This document shows positions 16,955 to 25,858 of a stretch of DNA of 64,000 bases, piece after piece. A model generated the notes under the pieces. The model had not been told where the DNA came from. It searched no databases and was given only the letters and a program-made list of their open reading frames with translations. A program made the position numbers and the translations under genes. The stretch is from contig CAJPUR010000001.1 of the NCBI GenBank assembly GCA_905381055.1, forward strand, positions 1 to 64,000, in the 5' to 3' direction. The stretch comes from an uncultured Flavobacteriaceae bacterium. Lineage in GTDB: Bacteria > Bacteroidota > Bacteroidia > Flavobacteriales > Flavobacteriaceae. Positions within the stretch are counted from its first letter, which is position 1, and the number at the start of each line of letters is the position of its first letter.

Positions 16955-17674
16955 TTGAAAAAATTGAAAAAAAGTGAAAAATTTATAAATTTTAAAAAAA
17001 TTATTACTTCTGACGGAAGTCCTACTTTATATTCAATTAATGTTAACGAATATTATAAATCTAAGCATGGTGCTTTAACCGAATCAAATTATGTTTTTGT
17101 AAATAATGGTTTAGAATTTTGGAAAAAGAAAAATAATAAAAGTAAATGCAGAATTTTTGAAATGGGATTTGGACTTGGTTATAATGCTTATTCAACTTTA
17201 GTTTCTAAATCAATAAATAATATGAAAATCGAGTATAATACTATCGATGCTTTTCCTGTTGAATTCGGGGTTATAGAGAGTTTAAATTTTGATAATTACA
17301 TTCAAAATAAAACTTACTATAAATTATTCTTAAAACTTCATTCCACTCCTTGGGGATTAAAATTTGATTTTAATTCTTCTTTTAGTTTTTTAAAAATTAA
17401 AAGTAAAATTGAAAATTATAATTTTAGAAATAAGTATGATGTTATTTTTTATGATCCATTTGGATACAGAGTTCAACCTCAGTTATGGAGTAATGATATT
17501 TTATTGCCTTTGCTTAACTCATTAAATCCAAATGGTGTCTTTGTAACTTACTCTTCAAAGGGCAGTGTCAAGAGAATTATAGAGTCAAGTGGCTTAAGTA
17601 TTGAAAAATTAAATGGTCCTCCAGGTAAAAGAGAAATGCTAAGGGGTTATAAAAGCAACAGAGAAATACTTTAA
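16955..17674 (+). CDS. mnmD: tRNA (mnm5s2U34)-methyltransferase, MnmD-type
   Basis: The 239-residue protein has the DUF752/MnmD methyltransferase fold with SAM-binding motif IFEMGFGLGYNAYST. Near the N-terminus ITSDGSPTLYS precedes YYKSKHGALTESNYVF, typical of the MnmC(M) domain. FYDPFGYRVQPQLWS carries the active-site aspartate. It methylates nm5s2U to mnm5s2U at the tRNA wobble position. Unlike E. coli MnmC, the oxidase domain is absent, as in stand-alone MnmD proteins. The start is TTG; no ATG exists ahead of the SAM motif. The next gene starts four bases downstream. Confidence 0.9.
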   Translation: MKKLKKSEKFINFKKIITSDGSPTLYSINVNEYYKSKHGALTESNYVFVNNGLEFWKKKNNKSKCRIFEMGFGLGYNAYSTLVSKSINNMKIEYNTIDAFPVEFGVIESLNFDNYIQNKTYYKLFLKLHSTPWGLKFDFNSSFSFLKIKSKIENYNFRNKYDVIFYDPFGYRVQPQLWSNDILLPLLNSLNPNGVFVTYSSKGSVKRIIESSGLSIEKLNGPPGKREMLRGYKSNREIL

Positions 17675-17678
17675 AAAA

Positions 17679-18587
17679 ATGAAAATATTAATAGCAGGAG
17701 CAACGGGTATAATAGGTGAGTCTTTGGTGGATAAATTCATAAAATTTGGTTTTTCACTTTCATACCTTACCACTAACAAAAATAAAATTAATTATTTTAA
17801 AAATGCAAATGGTTTTTATTGGAAACCCTCTGAAGGTTATATTGACTTGGATTGTTTTAATGATGTTAGCTATATAATCAATTTATCAGGTTATTCAGTC
17901 TCTAATATTTGGACAAAAAAAAATAAAAAAAAAATTATTGATAGTAGAGTTCTTTCAACCAAATTATTATTCTATTCAATCAAATTAAAAAAAGATAATC
18001 TGAAAATCAAACATTATATTTCAGCATCTGCAATTGGTTGTTATATATCATCAATTAACAAAATTTATGATGAAAATAGTAATATTGGAAATAATTCGTT
18101 TTTACAAAAACTAGTTTTTGAATGGGAAAATGAAGCTAACAATTTTAATACAATAGATTGTGATGTGACTATAATAAGAATTGGATTAGTTCTTTCAAAA
18201 AATGGAGGTTTGCTTAAGCCATTAAAGTTTTTTTCAAAGTTTGGATTAGGTTCTACTTTTGGAAGTGGAAATCAATTTCAGTCCTGGATTCATTTAGAAG
18301 ATTTAGCCTCAATTTTTTTATTTGTTGTTCAAAATGATTTAAGTGGGATATATAATGCTGTTTCTCCTAATCCAGTTTCTCAAAATGAGCTTTTGAAATC
18401 AATTTCACAAATTTTAAACCGTCCATTTTTTCTTCCTTCAATACCCTCATTTTTTGTAAAGATGATAATGGGTGAAATGAGTACATTAGTTTTAGATAGC
18501 CAAAATGTTTCCTCTGGTAAAATCATAAATAATGGATTTAAATTTAAATTTCCTTTTTTAAAAATGGCATTGAGGACTTTACTTTAA
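17679..18587 (+). CDS. TIGR01777-family NAD(P)-binding epimerase
   Basis: The 302-residue protein is an extended SDR of the YfcH/SDR39U1 type. It starts MKILIAGATGIIGESLV, the nucleotide-binding GATGIIG motif. Further hallmarks are YIINLSGYSVSNIWTKKNKK, SASAIGCY, IRIGLVLSKNGGLLK, FQSWIHLEDLASIF and YNAVSPNPVSQNELL. The biological substrate of the family is unknown. It starts four bases after mnmD and may share its transcript. Confidence 0.9.
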   Translation: MKILIAGATGIIGESLVDKFIKFGFSLSYLTTNKNKINYFKNANGFYWKPSEGYIDLDCFNDVSYIINLSGYSVSNIWTKKNKKKIIDSRVLSTKLLFYSIKLKKDNLKIKHYISASAIGCYISSINKIYDENSNIGNNSFLQKLVFEWENEANNFNTIDCDVTIIRIGLVLSKNGGLLKPLKFFSKFGLGSTFGSGNQFQSWIHLEDLASIFLFVVQNDLSGIYNAVSPNPVSQNELLKSISQILNRPFFLPSIPSFFVKMIMGEMSTLVLDSQNVSSGKIINNGFKFKFPFLKMALRTLL

Positions 18588-18668
18588 TTTTTTCCAGACA
18601 TTTTGACAATTTTTAATAAATGGCAAAAATTTTGATATATTGATTTTATTAACAACTATATTAAAGAT

Positions 18669-19190
18669 ATGAGTAAAAAGCCTTTAAAAAAGAAATCGGT
18701 TAAAACACTTAAAAAAACGCCTTTAAAGAAAACCTCTAGAGTTGATAATAAAAAAACTTCAGTCGGTGAATTAGAGCTAGAGAAACAAAAATTCATTCGT
18801 CTTTTTGCAGAATTTGAAAATTATAAAAAAAGGACATCCAAAGAGCGTATTGATTTGTTTAAAACAGCCAATAAGGATCTTATGATTTCAATTCTCCCAG
18901 TTAAAGATGATTTTGATAGAGCACTGAAGGAAATTGACAAAAATGAAAATAACACTGATTTTCAAGGCTTTAGATTGATTTACAACAAATTAAATGAAGC
19001 TTTAAAAAAGAAGGGTTTATTGGAAATAGAAGACTTAATTGGTTCTGAATTTAATTCTGAAGTCCATGAGGCGATTTCTCAAATTCCTAGCGATAAAAAA
19101 AATAAAGGTAAAATCCTTGAAGTTATAGAGAAGGGGTATAGGTTAGGAGATAAAATTATAAGGTTTCCAAAAGTTATTGTGGGGAATTAG
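18669..19190 (+). CDS. grpE: Nucleotide exchange factor GrpE
   Basis: GrpE releases ADP from DnaK. The 173-residue protein has a lysine-rich flexible N-terminus (about 1-30), the long dimerisation helix (about 33-60, including FAEFENYKKRTSKER) and the C-terminal beta domain with HEAISQIPS and KGYRLGDKIIRFPKVIV, the GrpE signature. dnaJ begins 17 bp downstream, the usual grpE-dnaJ pair. dnaK itself is not in the window. Confidence 0.96.
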   Translation: MSKKPLKKKSVKTLKKTPLKKTSRVDNKKTSVGELELEKQKFIRLFAEFENYKKRTSKERIDLFKTANKDLMISILPVKDDFDRALKEIDKNENNTDFQGFRLIYNKLNEALKKKGLLEIEDLIGSEFNSEVHEAISQIPSDKKNKGKILEVIEKGYRLGDKIIRFPKVIVGN

Positions 19191-19207
19191 AATTAAACTT
19201 TTTATAA

Positions 19208-20314
19208 ATGAAAAAAGATTTTTATGAAATTTTAGGTATTTCAAAAGATGCAAGTCCATCTGAAATTAAAAAGGCCTACAGGAAAAAAGCAATAAAATAT
19301 CATCCTGATAAAAATCCTGGAGATAAAAATGCTGAACTTGAATTTAAAAAAGCTGCTGAGGCATATGAAGTGCTTAGTGATCCAAATAAAAAATCAAAAT
19401 ATGATCAGTTTGGTCATGCTGCATTTGAAGGAGGGCAGGGTTTTGGTGGTGGTAGCATGAATATGGACGACATTTTTAGTCAATTTGGAGATATTTTTGG
19501 TGAGGCTTTTGGAGGTTTTGGAGGTGGATTTTCCTCAAGAGAATCTAGATCTAGAGGAACTAATTTGAGAATTAAAGTTAAATTAACATTGGAAGAGATT
19601 TTATCTGGAGTTGATAAAAAAATTAAGGTAAGAAAAAAAGTTCAAGCTGAAGGTGTTAGATATGATACTTGTCAAAAATGTAATGGGACCGGGCAAGTAC
19701 TTAAAATAACAAATACTATCCTTGGTAGAATGCAAACTGCTTCAACTTGTGATGCTTGTGGGGGATCAGGTAAAATTTTATCTAATCGTCCTGCTGGTTC
19801 AGATTCTGATGGACTTATTGATAAGGAAGAAATGGTTTCGATTAACATTCCTCCTGGAGTTGAAGAGGGAATGCAATTAAAGGTTTCTGGTAAAGGCAAT
19901 GCTGCTCCAGGGAACGGTATTGATGGAGATTTAATTGTTTTAATTGAACAATTGCCTCATAATTTTTTTGTTAGGGAAGGTAATAACATTCACTTTGATT
20001 TATATATATCTATTTCTGAAGCTGTTTTGGGGGTTTCTAAAGAATTAAAATTATTGAACGGGAAAGTCAGAATAAAATTAGAGTCAGGTATTCAATCAGG
20101 AAAAACATTAAGATTAAGGAGTAAAGGTCTTCCAGAAATTAATGGTTATGGCAATGGAGATTTATTAGTTCACATTAATGTTTGGACTCCTAAAACATTG
20201 AATAGAGAACAGAAACAATTTTTTCAAAAGATGACTGATGATGAAAATTTCATTCCAAAACCTGAAAAGTCTGATAAATCTTTTTTTGAAAAAGTTAAAG
20301 ATATGTTTAGTTGA
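19208..20314 (+). CDS. dnaJ: Chaperone DnaJ with reduced zinc-finger domain
   Basis: DnaJ delivers substrates to DnaK and stimulates its ATPase. The 368-residue protein has a J domain with HPD at 32-34, a Gly/Phe-rich linker (about 72-110), a cysteine domain, then CTD I/II. The cysteine domain has only two CxxCxGxG repeats (Cys155/158 and Cys181/184), where E. coli DnaJ has four, so only one zinc site can form. As I recall, other Flavobacteriia show the same reduction. The remainder, including INIPPGVEEGMQLKVSGKG and SDKSFFEKVKDMFS at the end, is intact. Two hairpins follow the stop. Confidence 0.95.
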   Translation: MKKDFYEILGISKDASPSEIKKAYRKKAIKYHPDKNPGDKNAELEFKKAAEAYEVLSDPNKKSKYDQFGHAAFEGGQGFGGGSMNMDDIFSQFGDIFGEAFGGFGGGFSSRESRSRGTNLRIKVKLTLEEILSGVDKKIKVRKKVQAEGVRYDTCQKCNGTGQVLKITNTILGRMQTASTCDACGGSGKILSNRPAGSDSDGLIDKEEMVSINIPPGVEEGMQLKVSGKGNAAPGNGIDGDLIVLIEQLPHNFFVREGNNIHFDLYISISEAVLGVSKELKLLNGKVRIKLESGIQSGKTLRLRSKGLPEINGYGNGDLLVHINVWTPKTLNREQKQFFQKMTDDENFIPKPEKSDKSFFEKVKDMFS

Positions 20315-20362
20315 TTTTTTTATATTTTAAAAAGAATAGTATAGTTTGTTATAAAAAAATAG

Positions 20363-20370
20363 TATATTTG
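20363..20370 (+). promoter_or_regulatory. Putative -7 promoter box in the dnaJ-regulator gap
   Basis: TATATTTG matches TAnnTTTG; a TTTG lies 14 bp upstream (20345-20348), shorter than the usual 19-23 bp. A start near 20377 would produce either a 5' leader for the regulator gene or a roughly 70-nt RNA ending at the second hairpin. Confidence 0.3.
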
Positions 20371-20376
20371 ACAGAG

Positions 20377-20400
20377 CACTATTTATAGTGTTTTCTTTTT
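20377..20400 (+). terminator. Hairpin with T-rich tail after dnaJ
   Basis: CACTAT and ATAGTG pair around a two-base loop and are followed by TTTTCTTTTT. This is a weak to moderate intrinsic terminator for grpE-dnaJ, 62 bp past the dnaJ stop. Confidence 0.6.
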
Positions 20401-20414
20401 CATAGCAATTTTTT

Positions 20415-20448
20415 CCCATCCTTATTCCTAAGGATGGGTTTTGTTTTT
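20415..20448 (+). terminator. Strong intrinsic terminator or attenuator
   Basis: A 10-bp stem (CCCATCCTTA with TAAGGATGGG, four-base loop) is followed by TTTTGTTTTTTTT. It is the second of two hairpins in tandem behind dnaJ and ends 44 bp before the regulator's start codon. It can act as a terminator for dnaJ, as an attenuator for the regulator, or as the end of a small RNA. Confidence 0.85.
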
Positions 20449-20491
20449 TTTAAGGTTTTTATTCTATATTTATCATTATTATTCACACAAA

Positions 20492-21658
20492 ATGTCTTTA
20501 AATATTTTAATAATAGAAGATGATGATTCAATTCGAAGAGTAATTAAGAAAATACTTGAGAGAGAAAATAAAAATTATAGAATTATTGAAGCTGTTGACG
20601 GAAAAGAAGGCATAAACAAAATAAATAGTAATCATTTAAATTTAATCTTATGTGATATAAAAATGCCTAAGCTTGATGGTATGGATGTTTTAAAATATGT
20701 AAAAAAAAATAATTTAACTATACCTTTTATTTTATTAACTGGCCATGGAAACATTGATACAGCTGTAAATGCAATGAAAATTGGGGCTTTTGATTTTATA
20801 GAAAAACCACCTGATTTAAACAGATTACTTATTACAATTAAAAATGCTTTAAATAATAAAAAATTAACTGATCAAAATATAATATTAAAAAGTATAGTAA
20901 ATGATGATTATAAATTGATAGGTTCATCAAAATTGATGAAAAGAATTGATAAATTAATTAATAAAGTTTCTAAAACAAATGCTAAAGTGCTTATTACTGG
21001 GTTAAATGGGACTGGTAAAGAGATTGTTGCAAATCAATTACATCAGCGAAGTGATAGATCTAAAAATTTAATGATAAAGGTTAATTGTGCTGCAATACCA
21101 AGTGAGCTTATAGAAAGTGAACTTTTTGGACATATAAAGGGATCATTTACATCTGCTATAAAAGACAGAAAAGGTAAGTTTGAATTGGCTGATAATGGAA
21201 CTTTATTTTTAGATGAAATTGGCGATCTGAGTTTGAATGCACAAGCAAAAGTTTTGAGAGTACTTCAAGAGAATAAAATTGTTAGAGTTGGAAGTGATAA
21301 AGAATTAAAAGTTAATGTGAGAATAATTGCAGCTACAAATAAAGATTTAGAAAAAGAAATAAATTTAGGTAATTTTAGAGAAGATTTATATCATAGACTA
21401 GCTGTTATAAAAATTCATCTACCATCTTTAAGAGAAAGAAAAGTTGACATACCTGAGTTAACTAAACACTTTATATCTGTTATTTCTAAAGAGCAAGGAG
21501 TTAAACCAAAAGAGATTTCTGTTAAAGCTCAGAAAAAGCTTCAGGAGTATATTTGGAAAGGTAATGTAAGGGAATTAAGGAATACAATTGAAAGATTGTT
21601 AATTCTTGGAGATGACCCAATTAGTTTAAAAAATATTGAAAGTTTTATTAATCAATAA
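20492..21658 (+). CDS. NtrC-like response regulator lacking a DNA-binding domain
   Basis: The 388-residue protein has a receiver domain (Asp55 phosphoacceptor in LCDIKMP, Lys105) and an AAA+ domain with Walker A GLNGTGKE at 170-177, Walker B GTLFLDE at 236-242 and an arginine-finger segment FREDLYHRLA. Two features are odd. The sigma-54 contact loop reads GSFTSA (217-222) in place of GAFTGA, and the protein ends at FINQ with no FIS-type helix-turn-helix. An in-frame start 51 bp upstream would overlap the terminator T-run, so the ATG giving MSLNILIIEDD is preferred. No partner kinase is adjacent. Sigma-54 activation is therefore uncertain. Confidence 0.9.
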   Translation: MSLNILIIEDDDSIRRVIKKILERENKNYRIIEAVDGKEGINKINSNHLNLILCDIKMPKLDGMDVLKYVKKNNLTIPFILLTGHGNIDTAVNAMKIGAFDFIEKPPDLNRLLITIKNALNNKKLTDQNIILKSIVNDDYKLIGSSKLMKRIDKLINKVSKTNAKVLITGLNGTGKEIVANQLHQRSDRSKNLMIKVNCAAIPSELIESELFGHIKGSFTSAIKDRKGKFELADNGTLFLDEIGDLSLNAQAKVLRVLQENKIVRVGSDKELKVNVRIIAATNKDLEKEINLGNFREDLYHRLAVIKIHLPSLRERKVDIPELTKHFISVISKEQGVKPKEISVKAQKKLQEYIWKGNVRELRNTIERLLILGDDPISLKNIESFINQ

Positions 21659-23052
21659 TGAATTTAAGAATAATAATTTTAATTTTTATATTAGTCTTTT
21701 CAAGAGGCAATATTATTTTTTCTCAAGTAAATGATATTGAAATTAAACACACCATTAAGAAATTTTATACAAGTGCTTTAGTTAATGGCAAATGCTATGA
21801 ATGGTTAGGGCATTTATCTAAACAAATTGGTGGAAGACTTTCAGGTTCTTTAAATTTGGAGCGAGCAATTTTATGGGCTGAGCAAGAGTTGAGTGAAATT
21901 GGCCTAGATTCAGTTTGGCTTCAGCCCGTTATGGTACCAAAATGGGTAAGAGGAACATTTGAATATGCTAGTATCGAGTCAAGCCCTGGGAATTCAATTA
22001 ATGTACCAATTTGCGCTCTTGGAGGTTCAATTTCAACTCCATTTTCTGGAATTAGTGCTAATGTTATTGAAGTTAGAAGTTTTGAAGAGCTTGATTCACT
22101 TGGTTTTGAAAATGTAAATAATAAAATTGTTTTTTTTAATAAAGCTATGCCTGCTGACTTAATAAATACTTTTGATTCTTACTCTAAGACTGTAAATCAA
22201 AGATATGATGGGGCTAGAATAGCTTCAAAATATGGAGCTATTGCAGTATTAGTTAGATCCCTAAATTTAAGTTTGGATGATTTTCCTCATACTGGTACAA
22301 TGAGTTATGGAGATTTACCAATAAGAGAAAGAATACCTGCAGCTTCAATAAGTACCAATGGTGCAGAGTTATTAAGCTCAATGTTATCATTGAATCCCGA
22401 AATAAAATTTTTCTTTAAGCAAAATTGTAAAAATTATCCTGATGTATTATCCTATAATGTTATTGGTCAAATTAATGGTCTGAAAAATAATAATAAAATT
22501 TTACTTGTTGGAGCACATTTAGATTCATGGGACCTTGGTGAAGGAGCTCATGATGATGGAGCTGGAGTAGTACAATCTATGGAAGTTTTAAGGTTATTGA
22601 AAATAAATAATTATAAGCCTTTAAATACTATAAGAGTAGTTTTATTTACAAATGAAGAAAATGGTCTTAGGGGTGCAAAAAATTATGCTGAACTTTCATA
22701 TTTAAATAACGAAAATCATGTTTTTGCAATTGAATCAGACGCTGGAGGTTTTACTCCAAGAGGATTTTCAATTGAAACTAACAATGAAGACTTTAAAAAA
22801 ATAAAAAAATGGAAACCTTTTTTTAGACCCTATCAAATTAATTTTTTTGAAAGAGGTGAAAGTGGTCCTGATATTAATTTTTTGAAAACTAAAGAAAACA
22901 TACTTATTGGATTAAGACCTGATTCTCAAAGATATTTTGAATATCATCATTCTGCGAATGACACATTTGATGCAATAAATAAAAGAGAACTTGAGTTAGG
23001 AGCTGCTTCAATGGTAAGTTTAATATATCTTGCTGATTATTTTGGTTTATAA
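21658..23052 (+). CDS. Secreted M28-family metallopeptidase
   Basis: The 464-residue protein carries a signal peptide (cleaved near residue 22, IIFSQ) and a zinc aminopeptidase/carboxypeptidase Q-like fold. Zinc ligands are visible as His287 in GAHLDSWD, Asp299 in HDDGAG, Glu333/334 in NEENGLRG, Asp361 in ESDAGGF and a histidine near 430 in EYHHSAND. A PA-like insert lies between about 110 and 260. It probably trims peptides in the periplasm or outside. Its ATG overlaps the regulator's stop by one base, so the two are translationally coupled. Confidence 0.92.
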   Translation: MNLRIIILIFILVFSRGNIIFSQVNDIEIKHTIKKFYTSALVNGKCYEWLGHLSKQIGGRLSGSLNLERAILWAEQELSEIGLDSVWLQPVMVPKWVRGTFEYASIESSPGNSINVPICALGGSISTPFSGISANVIEVRSFEELDSLGFENVNNKIVFFNKAMPADLINTFDSYSKTVNQRYDGARIASKYGAIAVLVRSLNLSLDDFPHTGTMSYGDLPIRERIPAASISTNGAELLSSMLSLNPEIKFFFKQNCKNYPDVLSYNVIGQINGLKNNNKILLVGAHLDSWDLGEGAHDDGAGVVQSMEVLRLLKINNYKPLNTIRVVLFTNEENGLRGAKNYAELSYLNNENHVFAIESDAGGFTPRGFSIETNNEDFKKIKKWKPFFRPYQINFFERGESGPDINFLKTKENILIGLRPDSQRYFEYHHSANDTFDAINKRELELGAASMVSLIYLADYFGL

Positions 23053-23070
23053 AGCTAAATAAATTAATTA

Positions 23071-24444
23071 ATGAATTTTATCATTCAATATTCTAAAGAG
23101 TTTAAATATAATTTGAGTCTCGCACTACCTGTTGTTTTTGGTTTATTGGGTCATACTCTTGTTCAATTAATTGATAACATAATGGTTGGTCAATTGGGAG
23201 CAACCGAATTAGCAGCAGTATCTTTGGGTAATAGTTTTTTTTTCATTGGAATGTCATTAGGAATTGGCTTTTCTACTGCAATAACTCCATTAGTTGCTGA
23301 ATCAGATAGTTTAAAAAAAAATAATAGACTAAAACAAATTTTTTTTCACGGTATTTTTCTTTGCTCTATTTTGGGAACTTTAATGTCAATAATTACATAT
23401 TTTTCTAGGTTTTTAATGAATGATATGGGACAGCCAGATGAGGTTGTTTTTTTTGCTTCCCCATATCTTAAATGGACATCTATTTCACTTTTCCCTTTAA
23501 TTTTATTTCAGGGATTTAAACAGTTTTCAGATGGACTTTCATATACAAAACCAGCAATGTATGCTACTTTATTTTCTAATGTTATTAATATTTTTTTAAA
23601 TTATTTTTTAATTTTTGGCATTTGGATCTTTCCAAAAATGGGAGTAGAGGGAGCTGCAATTGGAACTTTAATTTCAAGAGTTTTTATGCTTTTATATTTA
23701 ATTGTTTATTTTAAAATAAATCCAAATTTTAAAAAGTATTTTGATGATTTTAAAAAATTTATTTTAGAATTTAATCTTATTTCAAAAATAGTTAAACTTG
23801 GTACTCCATCTGCTTTGCAGATGCTTTTTGAAGTCGGCTTTTTCACTGCAGCAATTTGGCTTTCAGGTTTTCTTGGTAAAGTATCACAAGCAGCTAATCA
23901 AATTGCATTGAACCTTTCTACTATTTCTTATATGGTTGCAATGGGTTTAAGTGTAACTGCAATGATAAGAGTTGGAAACCAATTTGGAAAATTAAATATT
24001 GTGGAGCTAAAAAGAATTGCATATTCAATTTTCATTTTGATTTTTTTATTTGATATAATTTTTTGTTTAATTTTTTTATTTTTTAATGACTCATTACCAT
24101 GGATCTATTTAGACTCAGGAAATGATATTAATATAAATGATACTCTTCAAGTTATTAAGCTTGCTTCGACTCTATTAATTGTTTCTGCTATTTTTCAAGT
24201 TTCTGATGGTGTTCAAATAGTTGTCCTAGGGTCTTTAAAAGGAATTCAGGACGTTAATATTCCAACAACAATAACTTTTTTTTCATATTGGATTATTGGT
24301 TTCCCTTTATCTTATTATCTTGGATTAAAAACTAATTTAGGATCAATTGGAATTTGGATAGGCCTTCTTGCGGGACTTACTGTGTCTGCAGTTTTACTTT
24401 TGGCTAGGTTTAATTATAAATTGAAAAAATTATCAAAACAATAA
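23071..24444 (+). CDS. MATE-family efflux transporter
   Basis: The 457-residue inner-membrane protein has about twelve helices in two halves. Family hallmarks are PVVFGLLGHTLVQLIDNIMVGQLGATELAAVSLG at the N-terminus (NorM-like, residues about 19-52), FQGFKQFSDGLSYTKPAM, and the second-half copy PSALQMLFEVGFFTAAIWLSG. These exporters couple drug or metabolite efflux to Na+ or H+. The substrate is unknown. The gene sits in a run with the M28 peptidase upstream (18 bp) and a small conserved gene downstream (2 bp). Confidence 0.94.
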   Translation: MNFIIQYSKEFKYNLSLALPVVFGLLGHTLVQLIDNIMVGQLGATELAAVSLGNSFFFIGMSLGIGFSTAITPLVAESDSLKKNNRLKQIFFHGIFLCSILGTLMSIITYFSRFLMNDMGQPDEVVFFASPYLKWTSISLFPLILFQGFKQFSDGLSYTKPAMYATLFSNVINIFLNYFLIFGIWIFPKMGVEGAAIGTLISRVFMLLYLIVYFKINPNFKKYFDDFKKFILEFNLISKIVKLGTPSALQMLFEVGFFTAAIWLSGFLGKVSQAANQIALNLSTISYMVAMGLSVTAMIRVGNQFGKLNIVELKRIAYSIFILIFLFDIIFCLIFLFFNDSLPWIYLDSGNDININDTLQVIKLASTLLIVSAIFQVSDGVQIVVLGSLKGIQDVNIPTTITFFSYWIIGFPLSYYLGLKTNLGSIGIWIGLLAGLTVSAVLLLARFNYKLKKLSKQ

Positions 24445-24446
24445 AT

Positions 24447-24671
24447 ATGGAAATACCTAAATTTTTATTAGCAGACAACTCTAAATTTATAAATTCGATA
24501 TTTGTATTACATACTGATTATCCTAAATTTTTATTAAATATTGTAGATGATTCTATTCATTGGTTGGAAGAATTTAGTCAGGAAGAAAAAACTGAATTAG
24601 ATTTAATAACTACAAAATTAGTTCAAGATGCATTAAAGTTTTATGATAGTGAGATTAGAAATATTAAATAA
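24447..24671 (+). CDS. Small conserved protein, unknown function
   Basis: The 74-residue protein is soluble and acidic, starting MEIPKFLLADNSKFINSIFV with a HTDYPKFLLNIVDD stretch and a helical C-terminus rich in Glu and Lys. I believe it belongs to a conserved flavobacterial hypothetical family, but know no function. It begins two bases after the MATE gene and its stop overlaps the PAP2 start by one base, so it is clearly co-translated. Confidence 0.75.
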   Translation: MEIPKFLLADNSKFINSIFVLHTDYPKFLLNIVDDSIHWLEEFSQEEKTELDLITTKLVQDALKFYDSEIRNIK

Positions 24672-25258
24672 TGTTAGACCATTTACTAGAAATAGATTCT
24701 CGATTATTTTTATACTTAAATGCTTTAGGAAATAATGATTTTGATTTTTTTTGGATTACAATGTCTAAAAAAAGTGTAAACTTTATTTGTTATTCAATAA
24801 TTCTTTACATAATTTATTTAAAAAAAGGGATTAAATCTTCAATGTTTATTTTAATTTCAGCATTGTTTTTAATTTTATTTTCAGATCAATCAAGTAATTT
24901 TTTTAAATATTATTTTGAAAGACTAAGACCTTGTCATGACTCTGATTTTATAAGATTGATTAGGCTACCTAATAATTATTGCGGGGGTCAGTATAGTTTT
25001 TTTTCAGCTCATTCTTCCAATTCATTTGCTTTATCGACTTTCTTTGGGTTGATTTTTTTTAGATTTAATAAATATATAATTCTGCTTCTGTTTTTGTTCT
25101 CTTTCTTAATAGCCTACAGTAGAATATATCTTGGAGTTCACTTTCCTATTGATATTATTTTTGGTGGTTTTTTTGGAATTTTAGCAGGATGGACTTTTTA
25201 TAAATTTTCCTTTTATTTGTTTAAAAAAAAGTTTTCAAATTCAATTATTGATTTTTAA
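24671..25258 (+). CDS. PAP2-family phosphatase
   Basis: The 195-residue membrane protein has the three PAP2 signatures: KYYFERLRP (KX6RP), SFFSAHSSNS (the PSGH box, here SAHS) and SRIYLGVHFPID (SRX5HX3D). Proteins of this type dephosphorylate lipid phosphates such as undecaprenyl diphosphate or phosphatidate at the periplasmic face. Two further helices complete the fold. It is the last gene of the run starting at the regulator and overlaps the msrA 3' end by 18 bp. Confidence 0.93.
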   Translation: MLDHLLEIDSRLFLYLNALGNNDFDFFWITMSKKSVNFICYSIILYIIYLKKGIKSSMFILISALFLILFSDQSSNFFKYYFERLRPCHDSDFIRLIRLPNNYCGGQYSFFSAHSSNSFALSTFFGLIFFRFNKYIILLLFLFSFLIAYSRIYLGVHFPIDIIFGGFFGILAGWTFYKFSFYLFKKKFSNSIIDF

Positions 25259-25858
25259 TAATGACTCCATTTTATTTTTAAATCTATTAATTCTTGGAAT
25301 TGAAACGTTTTTTATATATGGATTATTAGGGTTTCTTTTCTCAAAATCCTGATGATAGCTTTCAGCATAATAAAATTTTTCAAATTTTTTTATTTCAGTA
25401 ACAATTTTATTATGAAATGATTTTTTATTAATCAAATCATTTATATACGATTTAATGATTTCTTTTTCATTTTCATTACTGTAAAATGCAATTGATCTGT
25501 ATTGACTTCCAACATCAGGTCCTTGCATATTTTTAGTTGTTGGGTCATGTGATTCAAAAAATACTTTAACTAATGTTTTAAAACTAATAATTTCAGGATC
25601 ATAAATAATTTCTACACTCTCTGCATGGCCAGTATTACCTCTCATTACCTGACTGTAGGATGGATTTTTTGTTTTTCCCCCTGAATAACCAGAATATACT
25701 TCCTTAACTCCAATAAGACTCTCAAAAATTACTTCTACACACCAAAAACATCCTGAAGCAAAATAAGCTTTATTATTATTTTGTAATATGTTTTTTGGAT
25801 CATAAAGATTTGAAATATCAGTACTTAAAAAAAATATAAAAATCAATAATTGCTTCAA
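25241..25858 (-). CDS. msrA: Peptide methionine-S-sulfoxide reductase, exported form
   Basis: MsrA reduces methionine S-sulfoxide in proteins. The 205-residue protein has the active-site motif GCFWCVE at residues 36-42 (nucleophile Cys37) and GYSGGKTKNPSYSQV. The first 15 residues (MKQLLIFIFFLSTDI) form a hydrophobic leader, so this copy probably works in the periplasm. No cysteine is near the C-terminus, so resolution may use Cys40 or an external thiol. It overlaps the upstream glycosyltransferase gene by four bases. Confidence 0.93.
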   Translation of the reverse strand: MKQLLIFIFFLSTDISNLYDPKNILQNNNKAYFASGCFWCVEVIFESLIGVKEVYSGYSGGKTKNPSYSQVMRGNTGHAESVEIIYDPEIISFKTLVKVFFESHDPTTKNMQGPDVGSQYRSIAFYSNENEKEIIKSYINDLINKKSFHNKIVTEIKKFEKFYYAESYHQDFEKRNPNNPYIKNVSIPRINRFKNKMESLLKINN

